A DNA stretch of 64,000 nucleotides from Kordia algicida OT-1 (GCF_000154725.1 NZ_DS544873.1:677569-741568), one strand, 5' to 3'; shown: positions 43,228 through 52,101, numbered from the stretch's first letter. Notes: generated from the letters alone by a model not told the origin. Numbers and translations: made by a program.

Positions 43228-43764
43228 ATGGCGTCAAGTTTTATAGAACATAAAAATTATGGTTTTTGGGCTTCTGATGGTTTTGTAGAAGCCATGCAAA
43301 TTTGTCTGATTGACGAAATTGAAGCAACTTCATTTGATTCAAAATCTTGGATAATTCAATACAAAGATGAACTTGCCTTGCAATCAATCCCTTTAGTATA
43401 TGGCGGAATGTCCATGAGTTTGGATCGTTTTTTGATTAATGACGAACGAAAGAAAATTGTAATTGACCTTATCGATAAAATCATTCAGAAAATAAATTCG
43501 GATGAAACCTATCTGAACAATGAAAATTTGAGAAGAATGCGTAAAAATGCTATGCTAATTTTATACAAACAAGGAAACACTTTCCAAGATGAATCTGAAA
43601 TTGATGAAGACGTTAAAAATTCAAGATGGAGAGGAAATGATTCTGATGGAAATCAATTTAAAGACAGGTGTATAAACGCCTTTCAATTATTGAAAAAACT
43701 GATTAATGAAGAATTGAAAACGGATGCAGGTTCTCCAGAGAGTTATTGGGATTTTAAAAAATGA
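43228..43764 (+). CDS. hypothetical soluble protein
   Basis: A 178-residue protein starting ATG 43228 (MASSFIEHKNYGFWASDGFV). It is predicted to be helical, with a conserved-looking FWASDGFVEAMQICLIDEI start and a Lys/Asp-rich C-terminus ending ESYWDFKK. It has no signal peptide, membrane segment or enzyme motif. It is read alone against the direction of the neighbours. I do not recognise the family; a small immunity-type protein is possible because of its place between an integrase and a RiPP locus. Confidence 0.5.
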   Translation: MASSFIEHKNYGFWASDGFVEAMQICLIDEIEATSFDSKSWIIQYKDELALQSIPLVYGGMSMSLDRFLINDERKKIVIDLIDKIIQKINSDETYLNNENLRRMRKNAMLILYKQGNTFQDESEIDEDVKNSRWRGNDSDGNQFKDRCINAFQLLKKLINEELKTDAGSPESYWDFKK

Positions 43765-43808
43765 AATACACCAGTTCGTTGTGCATTTTTGACGATCAAA
43801 AAACAAAA

Positions 43809-44201
43809 CTATTTTCTCATTAGCGAACCACTAATGCTTTTCAATAACGAGTGTTCTGCGATGATAATTTTATACTGTGTATCTGCCGCAAGTGTTTCTG
43901 TAGCAGTATATTTTATGTAGTTTTTGTCGTTTTTACTTTCTGAGGAAACAACAGTCAGTGCAATTTCTTCGCCCGCCACATTCTGAACTTCCAAAATAGC
44001 ACCTTTTGTAAGTTTTGGAGCCGTTTCAGCAGGAATAGAAACCGTGTTTTTTTCAACAATTTCTACCAATTCATATTTTGGAATACGAATTTGAAAAACT
44101 CCATATATCAGCAAACCAATAATGCATACAGAAATGAGTCCGCCGTATTTTGACAACCAGTTTCGGTTGTTTTTCAGTAATGATTCAAATTTACGATCCA
44201 T
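43809..44201 (-). CDS. short HlyD-like membrane protein of exporter operon
   Basis: A 130-residue protein with one transmembrane helix (GLISVCIIGLLIYGVFQI, about 21-38) and a periplasmic beta-rich part (AILEVQNVAGEEIALTVVSS). Position and shape are those of a membrane fusion protein for the exporter, but it is far shorter than HlyD/CvaA proteins (about 400 residues) and lacks coiled-coil and most lipoyl parts. The start overlaps the exporter gene by 11 bases. It may be a minimal adaptor or a shortened relic. Confidence 0.55.
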   Translation of the reverse strand: MDRKFESLLKNNRNWLSKYGGLISVCIIGLLIYGVFQIRIPKYELVEIVEKNTVSIPAETAPKLTKGAILEVQNVAGEEIALTVVSSESKNDKNYIKYTATETLAADTQYKIIIAEHSLLKSISGSLMRK

Positions 44202-46422
44202 AAGCTCTGTTTAATTCTAGTTGATCTTTTACTAAGTTGTAATAGTAACCTTGTTCCATAACGAGTTCGTCGTGTTTTCCAGTTTCTACAATATTTCCAT
44301 TTTGCAACACCACAATCTGATCTGCATTTTTTACAGTACTCAATCGGTGTGCAATAATTACGGCAGTTCTATTTTTTATAAATGCATTTACATTTTCCAT
44401 AATAACACGTTCATTTTCAGTGTCAAGCGCACTTGTGGCTTCATCAAAGAACAAGAAATCAGGATTTTTATATACGGCGCGCGCAATTAGAATTCGTTGT
44501 TTCTGTCCGCCACTTACGCCATTTCCAGAAGCGCCAATTTTCGTTTTCAATCCGTTTGGCAATTCTTCCACAAACTCTTGAAGGTTGGATGTTTTTATAG
44601 CATGCGCCATTTTTTCTGCATCAATCTCATCATCTGCCGTAGCGATATTACGTTCAATAGTATCCGAGAAAATATAACCTTCTTGCATAACGACACCAAT
44701 ATTTTTTCGCCATTCGCGTGCTGAAATATCTTGAAGTTTGGTATCATTTATAAAAATATGACCTTCGCTTGGTGCGTAAAATTTAAGTAGTAACTTCATT
44801 AATGTTGTTTTTCCACTTCCGCTAGCACCAACAATGGCAGTTGTTTTTCCTCTCGGAATATGTAAATCTAGGTTTTTTAATACATTTCTAAAGTCAGTTC
44901 CGTCATAACTAAAGGATAGGTTTGCCAAACGAATTCCGCTTTGTGTTTTGTAATCTAAATATGAGTTGTCGGTCACAATTGCGTTGCTTTCTTCTTCTTT
45001 TTGGGTATGCACTTCACTCAATCTGTCCAAACTAATTTGAGCATCTTGCAACGATCGAATAAAAGTAATCAGTTGGTTTAGTGGTCCGTTCATTTGCCCA
45101 ATGATGTAGGTAATACTCAACATAGCACCAAGAGAAATGTTTCCTAAAATCACTTCTTTTGCGGCAAAATAGGTTACCAAAATGTTTTTAAAGTGATTGA
45201 TAAAAGAATATCCAACCGATTGGTATTGATCTAAAACTAATATTTTGGTGCTTATTTTGAATAGTTTCAACTGAATGTCAACCCATTCGTTACGTTTAAA
45301 TTTTTCAAAGTTGTTCAGTTTAATTTCTTGCATTCCGTTAATCATTTCATATACAGCATCTTGATTTAACGCTTTGCTCTGAAAACGGATATAATCTAGT
45401 ATTTTTCGCTTTCGCTGAAATATAAATACCCAAACGATGGCAACGGTAGTTAGTACGATAAAAACTCCCAAAATGGTCATGTCGTAAATTCCTAACACAA
45501 CTAAAAACACACACAAGTTGATTAACGAAAAGAGTGTTAATAGACTTTGTGAAGTCAGGAAATTTTCAATGCGTTCATGGTCGCTGATACGTTGGGTAAA
45601 ATCTCCCATCATTTTACTGTCGAAAAAGCGAATTGGCAATTTCATCAACTTCAGTAAAAAGTCTGAAATAATTTTGATGTTAATGTGACTTCCGATGTAA
45701 AGCGTAATCCAGTTACGTATAATTTCAATAATGGCAGATCCGAAGAAAAGGAATAACTGTCCAATCAGGATTATTTTAATGATGTCGATACTTTGATCTT
45801 TCACACCATTGTCAATCAATGCCTGTGTTAAAAACGGAAATACTAAGGTGATTAAACTTCCTGCGATTAGTCCAAAAATAAGTTGTGTCAGTTCCCATTT
45901 ATACGATTTCATATAGGAGAATAGGAAGGAAGTCGATTTATCTTTTTTGGCTTTTGGCACTTCTTTTTTGGCGTAAAATTCTTCTGATGGCTCTAAATAT
46001 AAAAGCACACCTTCATCATTTTCAATACACCATTGTTTTTTAAATTCTTGCTCCGTTAGTTTGATGATTCCGTGTCCAGGATCAGCAATAACGAATTCAA
46101 GCTCGCCCGTAAAAGGCTTTTTTCGTATTTCGTTTAATACTACGAAATGATTTTGATTCCAATGTAAAATACATGGATTGTCTATTTTTTTAATTACCTC
46201 AGCAACTGAAATTCGAAGTGATAATACGTCAAATCCGATGTTTTTAGCAGAGTTGCTAATGCCCAACATGCTCACACCATCTTTGGTCAGGAAAGAACGA
46301 TCTCTTAAATATTGCAGCGAATATTTTTTTCCGTAATATCTAGAAATCATTTGCAAACAAGCTGGTCCACAATCCATTTGATCGTGCTGTGGTAAGAATT
46401 TTATTTTTCTTTTGAATAACAT
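44191..46422 (-). CDS. peptidase domain-containing ABC transporter (C39 RiPP exporter)
   Basis: A 743-residue protein. The C39 protease region has HDQMDCGPACLQM (nucleophile Cys near residue 18), the His of NHFVVLNE and the Asp of IADPGHG. Six hydrophobic segments lie at about 165-440. The ATPase has Walker A GASGSGKT, signature VSGGQKQR and Walker B FLFFDEATSALD. It should cut GG-leader precursors and export them. Four-gene context (three GG-leader peptides, JmjC enzyme, short adaptor) suggests the poly-Q peptides are its cargo. It is distinct from the exporter at 13.6 kb. Confidence 0.93.
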   Translation of the reverse strand: MLFKRKIKFLPQHDQMDCGPACLQMISRYYGKKYSLQYLRDRSFLTKDGVSMLGISNSAKNIGFDVLSLRISVAEVIKKIDNPCILHWNQNHFVVLNEIRKKPFTGELEFVIADPGHGIIKLTEQEFKKQWCIENDEGVLLYLEPSEEFYAKKEVPKAKKDKSTSFLFSYMKSYKWELTQLIFGLIAGSLITLVFPFLTQALIDNGVKDQSIDIIKIILIGQLFLFFGSAIIEIIRNWITLYIGSHINIKIISDFLLKLMKLPIRFFDSKMMGDFTQRISDHERIENFLTSQSLLTLFSLINLCVFLVVLGIYDMTILGVFIVLTTVAIVWVFIFQRKRKILDYIRFQSKALNQDAVYEMINGMQEIKLNNFEKFKRNEWVDIQLKLFKISTKILVLDQYQSVGYSFINHFKNILVTYFAAKEVILGNISLGAMLSITYIIGQMNGPLNQLITFIRSLQDAQISLDRLSEVHTQKEEESNAIVTDNSYLDYKTQSGIRLANLSFSYDGTDFRNVLKNLDLHIPRGKTTAIVGASGSGKTTLMKLLLKFYAPSEGHIFINDTKLQDISAREWRKNIGVVMQEGYIFSDTIERNIATADDEIDAEKMAHAIKTSNLQEFVEELPNGLKTKIGASGNGVSGGQKQRILIARAVYKNPDFLFFDEATSALDTENERVIMENVNAFIKNRTAVIIAHRLSTVKNADQIVVLQNGNIVETGKHDELVMEQGYYYNLVKDQLELNRAYGS

Positions 46423-46477
46423 GGCGTTGTGATTTTAAGTTGCTTGTGTATGATGTTTGGTTTGTAAAATGTAAGAA

Positions 46478-46846
46478 TTACAAGTTCATGATGGCTTTTT
46501 CTAACTTTTTGAAACGTTTTTTAACTTTCTGTTGTTTTTTACTTTTTGTTTCGATTGGAAATAATTCATAGCCCATTTTTAGTTCAGTATCTTTCAATTC
46601 AATTGCATATGCATATTCGCTTGAAACTACTTTACTAAATACTTTGTTGATGAATTCTTTTGAAAAACTGTCAAATTCTTCACGAATACATTTAATGATT
46701 TTTTTCTGTGCGTCACTGTCAAATGTGCATGAAAACGAATAGGACGTATCGGTCATTGATTTTGCATGTACCCAACCATTTGGCAAATGTTGTGTTTTGG
46801 CTACTGGTGGTGTTGGCGGTGCTTGTGGTGTGTTGATGACTTTCAT
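46478..46846 (-). CDS. hypothetical small protein of the poly-Q peptide cluster
   Basis: A 122-residue protein starting MKVINTPQAPPTPPVAKTQH, proline-rich at first, then a mixed alpha/beta region (SYSFSCTFDSDAQKKIIKCI) and a very basic C-terminus (KSKKQQKVKKRFKKLEKAIM). It has no leader-type double glycine, signal peptide or membrane segment. It lies between the third peptide gene and the exporter, separated from the peptides by a strong hairpin. It may be a chaperone, immunity or carrier protein; no family is recognised. Confidence 0.5.
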   Translation of the reverse strand: MKVINTPQAPPTPPVAKTQHLPNGWVHAKSMTDTSYSFSCTFDSDAQKKIIKCIREEFDSFSKEFINKVFSKVVSSEYAYAIELKDTELKMGYELFPIETKSKKQQKVKKRFKKLEKAIMNL

Positions 46847-46880
46847 AATAGTTACTTAAGGTTTATGTGAAAATTATAAG

Positions 46881-46908
46881 TAAGAGAGGAGAGCTAGCTC
46901 CTCTCTTA
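46881..46908 (-). terminator. strong hairpin between the poly-Q peptide gene and the exporter genes
   Basis: Perfect 11-bp stem TAAGAGAGGAG (46881-46891) with CTCCTCTCTTA (46898-46908), 6-base loop AGCTAG. It could end most transcripts after the peptide gene, giving more peptide than exporter mRNA. Confidence 0.7.
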
Positions 46909-46958
46909 TTATAAAACGCTACTCTTATTCACGCTTTTAACTTCACAGCTACTGCGTA

Positions 46959-47084
46959 TTAGGCAGTTTGTTGCTGTTGTTGTTGCTGCTGTTGTTGTTG
47001 AGCTGCTCTAATACCACCTCTTAATTTGTCTTGGTCCATTGGTGATAAAACTGTTGCTCCTAAAAATTCTGCTGGATTTTTCAT
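46959..47084 (-). CDS. poly-glutamine GG-leader peptide 1
   Basis: A 41-residue peptide from ATG 47084. The leader MKNPAEFLGATVLSPMDQDK ends LRGG; the core is IRAA, then eleven Gln codons (CAA and CAG mixed), then TA. Mixed codons speak against simple slippage and for selection on the protein. The leader and 5' region are almost identical to those of the gene at 49012. No cysteine, Ser or Thr is available for ring formation, so Gln modification or cleavage would be the only chemistry. A neighbouring JmjC/cupin enzyme is a candidate. Confidence 0.75.
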   Translation of the reverse strand: MKNPAEFLGATVLSPMDQDKLRGGIRAAQQQQQQQQQQQTA

Positions 47085-47106
47085 AATAAAATAATTTAAT
47101 TGATTT

Positions 47107-47143
47107 GTTAATTTCCTACTCTAATCAAGGCTTTTCGGATTAC
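47107..47143 (-). promoter_or_regulatory. shared 5' motif upstream of poly-Q gene 1
   Basis: TTTCCTACTCT and TTTTCGGATTACC, 11 bases apart on the plus strand. It is identical to 49194-49231 and similar to 17838-17872 before the bacteriocin pair. Confidence 0.55.
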
Positions 47144-47177
47144 CGCCTGTAAACATTGCGCAATGTTATATTTTATA

Positions 47178-47351
47178 TCAAGTTCTTCTTTCAGGCTCTG
47201 AAGGTAATTGTTGCTGCTGTCCTTGGCATTGGCATTGCGTTGTAGGATTGTCGCACATAGGCGAACAGCCTGCTATTCCACCAATTACTTCGTCTAAAGG
47301 ACTGATTACCTTTGATCCTAAAATTGCTTTGATGTTTTTTGTTTTTTTCAT
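47178..47351 (-). CDS. GG-leader peptide with Cys and Gln-rich core
   Basis: A 57-residue peptide from ATG 47351. The leader MKKTKNIKAILGSKVISPLD ends EVIGG and resembles the poly-Q leaders (LGxxVxSPxD...GG). The core IAGCSPMCDNPTTQCQCQGQ has four cysteines and several Gln, ending QQQQLPSEPERRT. The motif LPSEP also ends the peptide at 49012. It is thus a third member of the precursor set, with a different, Cys-containing core. Confidence 0.72.
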   Translation of the reverse strand: MKKTKNIKAILGSKVISPLDEVIGGIAGCSPMCDNPTTQCQCQGQQQQLPSEPERRT

Positions 47352-47568
47352 AATAATGATACTTTAATTATGTGCTATTATGTTGATATTCTTTAAGTTA
47401 ACTTCTGGAAAGTGTTTTTTATTTGAGCTTAAATTTGACATAGTAATCCTAGCTAATGCATATATTGCAATAGTATTTTTATACTAAAAACTGTCTGTGG
47501 AAGCTATTTGTAAATAAGATTACTTTTCTAAAGAAACCCTAAAGTTTTGTTGATGGTTTCGCAGAGTT

Positions 47569-48855
47569 TTATGACAACTTACGAATTCCATTATGTGTGT
47601 CAAGAAGATTGATAATATAGAACCCAATATTGTCGTCCCATTCGCTGTCTAAAATGGCAAATGCTTCTTTAATGGTCATTACTTCTCCTTTATTAATTGT
47701 CTCTATTAAAGTTTTGATACAGGCATGATTGTTCAATACTACCTTTGTACCACGTACGTAGATGTAAATGTTTTTACGATCTAAGGTTTCTACATATTTC
47801 ATAACAAACGGCTTTTCTAATACGAAGCTGTCTTCTAATGTATATGTTGTTTCATCTTCCTTTGGAAATGGTCGTGTCCAGTATCCTGAGTTACTATACA
47901 AAGAGTATCGGTAGTCTTTAAATACATTTTCCATTACTTCACTAAAAGGTAAATCTTTAATGTCTTCAGGAAGTTTGATTAATGATAAAGCTTGTTCGGC
48001 AGCACTTAAATCTTCTAGTGGATTTTTATCTGGCTTCATCGTATCTTCACTTTCTTCCAAATATTGATCTAAAATCACGTTCATTAGTTTTTTAGCCAAA
48101 TCTTTTTTCTGGTGATTGTTTAACCAAAGTGTCAATCCGATAGAAAGTTCATCAGAGCGACCAATGTGAAATTCATTTGGCGGCATATAGTATAAATCGC
48201 CTTCTTCAAACGGATGCACATTTGCATATGGTAAAAACTTTTCTACGTTTTTGTTGTTAAATTTTTTGTCTCCGGCAAGGTCTTCATATTCCTCCTTGTT
48301 CCAGGTATACATTGTTTTGTCGCCAGGACCTAAGTGAAAATGTGTAACACTTTCTCCTGGTGCGTCGGTATGGATTCCAAGTGGCGTCCATCCGTAATTT
48401 CCAATAAATATGGTAAAGTTTACACCTAATAATGGTGTTCCTACTTGATTTAGTAATGGTGAAATTTTGTACGCCATTCGCGTAGCTAGTTCGTTGTTTA
48501 GTTTTTCACCACGATTGATGATTATTCCAATTTTTTTATCTCCAAACGCTCGTTTGGCCCAACTATTTACAGACTCTCCTTCTTTTGGTGGCATGTCGTA
48601 CACCTCGTTCATTTGTTTGTATGATAATTTTTTTCCGTCTACAAAAACTCTAAATCCAAATTGAGTAGTTCTTAATTTACAAAGCAATCTTACTATACTC
48701 ATAATTTCTTCACGCATGAGTGCCGTCTCATCCTTAGAAATACAGTCTTTAAATACAGAGGTTTTGGTCAGTGTGTTCGTGGTTTTTAGGAAAGACTCTT
48801 TCCACCAGTTTGAACTAAATGCTTTTTCTTGTATTGTGGTTTCTTGTTGTATCAT
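47569..48855 (-). CDS. JmjC/cupin-type Fe(II)/2-oxoglutarate oxygenase
   Basis: A 428-residue protein. The facial triad is visible: His 162 and Asp 164 in GIHTDAPGESVTHFHLGPG, and His 230 in YMPPNEFHIG. The double-stranded beta-helix core spans about 145-250, with a helical N-terminus and a C-terminal region (300-428) like the winged-helix tail of bacterial ROX-type ribosomal oxygenases. Such enzymes hydroxylate side chains of peptides or proteins. It lies between two genes for Gln-rich GG-leader peptides, so the peptides are the likely substrates, with the leader used for recognition. Fold is secure; reaction and target are inferred. Confidence 0.75.
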   Translation of the reverse strand: MIQQETTIQEKAFSSNWWKESFLKTTNTLTKTSVFKDCISKDETALMREEIMSIVRLLCKLRTTQFGFRVFVDGKKLSYKQMNEVYDMPPKEGESVNSWAKRAFGDKKIGIIINRGEKLNNELATRMAYKISPLLNQVGTPLLGVNFTIFIGNYGWTPLGIHTDAPGESVTHFHLGPGDKTMYTWNKEEYEDLAGDKKFNNKNVEKFLPYANVHPFEEGDLYYMPPNEFHIGRSDELSIGLTLWLNNHQKKDLAKKLMNVILDQYLEESEDTMKPDKNPLEDLSAAEQALSLIKLPEDIKDLPFSEVMENVFKDYRYSLYSNSGYWTRPFPKEDETTYTLEDSFVLEKPFVMKYVETLDRKNIYIYVRGTKVVLNNHACIKTLIETINKGEVMTIKEAFAILDSEWDDNIGFYIINLLDTHNGIRKLS

Positions 48856-49011
48856 AATTTTTCGTATTTTGGTATTTATAATTAGATACAGGTATATCTT
48901 GAATGGCTAATAAGTACTCAATGCTATTACTTGTATCGCTGGATTTTTTAATAGAAGGAAGAAAAATGGAACTTTTCTTCCTTCTGTTGTTTTACATAGA
49001 CAAACAGCGTA

Positions 49012-49164
49012 TTATCCACGGATTGGCTCAGATGGCAAATCAGCTTGTTGTTGTTGCTGTTGTTGCTGTTGTTGTTGTTGATCCGTTTTAAGACCACCTC
49101 TTAATTTGTCTTGGTCCATTGGTGATAAAACTGTTGCTCCTAAAAATTCTGCTGGATTTTTCAT
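49012..49164 (-). CDS. poly-glutamine GG-leader peptide 2
   Basis: A 50-residue peptide from ATG 49164. The leader is identical to peptide 1 (MKNPAEFLGATVLSPMDQDK then LRGG). The core is LKTD, then twelve Gln codons, then ADLPSEPIRG. The LPSEP ending matches the Cys-containing peptide at 47178. Start codon, leader and about 100 bases upstream are shared with the first copy, so the gene was duplicated recently while the core diverged. It lies 157 bases before the JmjC gene in the same direction. Confidence 0.75.
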   Translation of the reverse strand: MKNPAEFLGATVLSPMDQDKLRGGLKTDQQQQQQQQQQQQADLPSEPIRG

Positions 49165-49193
49165 AATAATAATATTTAAAAATTGATTTGTTA

Positions 49194-49231
49194 ATTTCCT
49201 ACTCTAATCAAGGCTTTTCGGATTACCGCCT
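49194..49231 (-). promoter_or_regulatory. shared 5' motif upstream of poly-Q gene 2
   Basis: Same TTTCCTACTCT...TTTTCGGATTACC arrangement as at 47107-47143, in a block of near-identical sequence running from about 49090 to 49258. Confidence 0.55.
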
Positions 49232-49256
49232 GTAAACATTGCGCTATGTTATATTT

Positions 49257-51677
49257 TTAGTTTGATCTGTTTCGCAGATCTGAATTACTTTTGTTAACTC
49301 TAAACTTCTTAGTTTCTCCTCCAAAATCGAAATTGTATCGCATGGTCAACCGGACAGAAGTATTGAAATTGTTTCTAAACTGATTGGTTCTAATTCCTCG
49401 TTGTGTATTGGTAAAAATGTACCTGAGGTTGTCAAACGGATCGGTTATTTTTAGATAGAATGACAAGTCTTTCGTTATACGTTTGGAGAGGTTGATGTAA
49501 AATGCATAGTTTTCTCCAGTTTCAAACTGTCCGTTGGTTTCTGGTCCGTTATACTCAAAGGAAATCTCTGAGGTCATATTCCACGGTAGTTTCATTTGTG
49601 AAGCTACCTGAAATTGTACTGTTCCCTTGGAAACGTCTATGTTGTCTACAGCATCTGCAAAAGTCGATTTGTATGTTTTTCCATACCATGATACGGCTCC
49701 AAATAATGTCCACCAATCATTCACTCTTTTGTTGTATGATGCCGACATTCCGTATATGTACGTTTTGTCTAAATTTCTCCATTGGTAACGCAGCTCCGTT
49801 GGTGATGTTTGCGTTAGTATTTCTCTTGCTTCTCCTTGAATATCATCAAAGAATAGCAATACGTTTAGGTCAGATTTGTTATACGTAAGCTCTAAAGCAT
49901 TGGTATAGGTCGGATCTAAATCTGGATTTCCTACTTGTGAGGTAAAGTCAGTAATGTAAAAGATCGTTGGATTAAATCTCATATAATTTGGTCTGTTGAT
50001 TCGTCTTGAATACGAGATTCCCACAGAAGCCTTATTTTTTAACTGTTTGGTTAAGAATACACTTGGAAACAGATTGAAATAATCTTTAGATAATGTGAAA
50101 TTTGAATTCGGAATTTCTCCACGTCCTTTGGTAAATTCTCCACGTAATCCTACTTGCAGACTCAATCCTTCTGTGATGAATTTGTCTATAGCATACGAAG
50201 CGTATCCTGCAACAATTTGTTCGTCATAGTTGAAACTATTGGTAAAATTATCATCTACTACATATTCGCCATTTATCAAATCTTCAAAGACTGTATTACT
50301 TGTATTTTCTACAGAACTTATTTTTGATCCCAGTTCTAGCATATTGTCATTGATAGGTTTGCTATAATCTACTTGCGCAGAAATAATATCATAAGTTGTT
50401 GGCGAAATTGAACGTCTGTTGTTATCATTTATCAAATCTCCATCACCATTAAAAAATAGATTGATATATTGGTTTCTGGCTTCAATATCTGAGGTGTAAT
50501 AATCAGTGATGATTGATAATTCCTGTCCCAGCGTATCTAGTTTTTTGTTATAATTTATTCCGACTGACATATGATCTCTTTTTCTTCGATTGTTATAAAT
50601 TCCGTTAGAAAATGTTTCTGTATCGTCAGTAATTAATAAATCATTGTTTTGAAAGCGTTCGCTGTCGTTATTGAGTATTCGGTATTGAAAAGTCAAATTG
50701 TCCGTTTCACTGATATCGTATAGCAAATCTATATTTGCATATGCCGTTGAGTTGGTTGAGGTATCTACACGTTTGTATATATAATCAACTCCGGAGTTTA
50801 AAATACGTTCGGTACGATCTTCATTACGTAAATACGTTCCATCTTGGTGTACCAAATATGTTTTTAGCGAAAGCTTTTTATTTATTTGAGCGTTTAGCTG
50901 TAATGAAGCGCTGTGACTAAAAAACTGTGCGTATTCCGTATTGGTATTGATACTTCCGTTTAAGCCTTTTTTATTCTTTCTGTTGGTTACAATATTGATG
51001 ATTCCGCCTAAACCTTCGGCGTCGTAACGTGCAGACGGATTCGAAATGATTTCAATTGTTTTCAATTCGTTATCAGCTAGCGAACTGAGATAGTTCATCA
51101 AATCGGCACTGCTCATATTGGTACGTTTTCCGTCGATCATAATGGTAGCAGAAAGTCCTTTTATAGAAATCGCGTCACTATTAGGATCAACCCACACATT
51201 TGGTGCATATTTTAGAATCTCTGCGGCGCTTTTTCCTTCCGCGAAAGCGTTGTTCTCTATTTTCATTAGCAGTTTGTCACCGCGTCTGGAAATCATTTCA
51301 CGCTTGGCTTTTATGACAACGGCATCCAATTCGTTTAAATTTTCTTGCAATTCAATTTTGCCGATGTCTAAAGTGATATTGGTATTTATTTCTTGTTGAT
51401 AATCTTCGTAGCCTAAAAAAGTAATCTTTAATGTATAAGTTCCTTTGGCAACTTTAATTGTAAAACGACCATTTTCGTCTGTAATGGCACCATTAATTAT
51501 TGTATTTGTATCTTTCTCTAAGATGACTACATTTGCAAACGACACAGGTACATTTGTGGTATCTACTACAAAACCTTTTACAGTTACTTTATTTTGTGCG
51601 AGTGTAATACTTGACACAAACGTCATCATGAATAACATGATTTTAGTTTTGCTGATATGTCTTTGTAAGTATTGCAT
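49257..51677 (-). CDS. TonB-dependent receptor of the poly-Q peptide cluster
   Basis: An 806-residue protein with a signal segment (KIMLFMMTFVSSITLAQ), a carboxypeptidase-regulatory-like domain (VTVKGFVVDTTNVPVSFANV, ITDENGRFTIKV), a plug region (SAAEILKYAPNVWVDPNSDA, IKGLSATIMIDGKRTNM) and a C-terminal beta-barrel ending LTMRYNFDFGG. It shares this layout with the receptor at 34373. The position at the head of the RiPP operon suggests it serves peptide export, uptake of the peptide product or siderophore-like recapture; all are inferences. ATG 51677 is the likely start. Confidence 0.85.
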   Translation of the reverse strand: MQYLQRHISKTKIMLFMMTFVSSITLAQNKVTVKGFVVDTTNVPVSFANVVILEKDTNTIINGAITDENGRFTIKVAKGTYTLKITFLGYEDYQQEINTNITLDIGKIELQENLNELDAVVIKAKREMISRRGDKLLMKIENNAFAEGKSAAEILKYAPNVWVDPNSDAISIKGLSATIMIDGKRTNMSSADLMNYLSSLADNELKTIEIISNPSARYDAEGLGGIINIVTNRKNKKGLNGSINTNTEYAQFFSHSASLQLNAQINKKLSLKTYLVHQDGTYLRNEDRTERILNSGVDYIYKRVDTSTNSTAYANIDLLYDISETDNLTFQYRILNNDSERFQNNDLLITDDTETFSNGIYNNRRKRDHMSVGINYNKKLDTLGQELSIITDYYTSDIEARNQYINLFFNGDGDLINDNNRRSISPTTYDIISAQVDYSKPINDNMLELGSKISSVENTSNTVFEDLINGEYVVDDNFTNSFNYDEQIVAGYASYAIDKFITEGLSLQVGLRGEFTKGRGEIPNSNFTLSKDYFNLFPSVFLTKQLKNKASVGISYSRRINRPNYMRFNPTIFYITDFTSQVGNPDLDPTYTNALELTYNKSDLNVLLFFDDIQGEAREILTQTSPTELRYQWRNLDKTYIYGMSASYNKRVNDWWTLFGAVSWYGKTYKSTFADAVDNIDVSKGTVQFQVASQMKLPWNMTSEISFEYNGPETNGQFETGENYAFYINLSKRITKDLSFYLKITDPFDNLRYIFTNTQRGIRTNQFRNNFNTSVRLTMRYNFDFGGETKKFRVNKSNSDLRNRSN

Positions 51678-52101
51678 TTGTATTTCAATTTTTTAATGAG
51701 CATCGTTGTGTTTTAACGACATTGTAAACTTAGTAAGAAATAGAGGTCAAGAAAAGTGTTGTAAAATTGGATTTATAAATAAAAGCATGATATTTATAAA
51801 TATCACGATCTGTAAATTATTTTTAAATTACTGATTATTAGATATTTAAATTAATTTAAAATGAAAGTCACTATTTTCCTTTAAAAGCCTGATTTTGGAA
51901 CATAATGGCACACTGTATTTATCAATAAGGGACTTTTAGTGGTGGTGAAATTTGAAAAAATGATGCTTTTTTTGATGATTTTATGGCGGAAGTGAATTTT
52001 TTTTGAAAAGTATCTTTAAAATTTTATGCCAGAAAAGTATTCAATTCATATTTGTTTTACGTGTAAACTTCCCATTTTATAATTTTTGGAAAAGCGTCAT
52101 A

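Noticed and set aside
49025-49085. Plus-strand frame rich in Val (poly-V) opposite poly-Q gene 2
   Set aside because: Antisense reading of the Gln codons; no start or family support.
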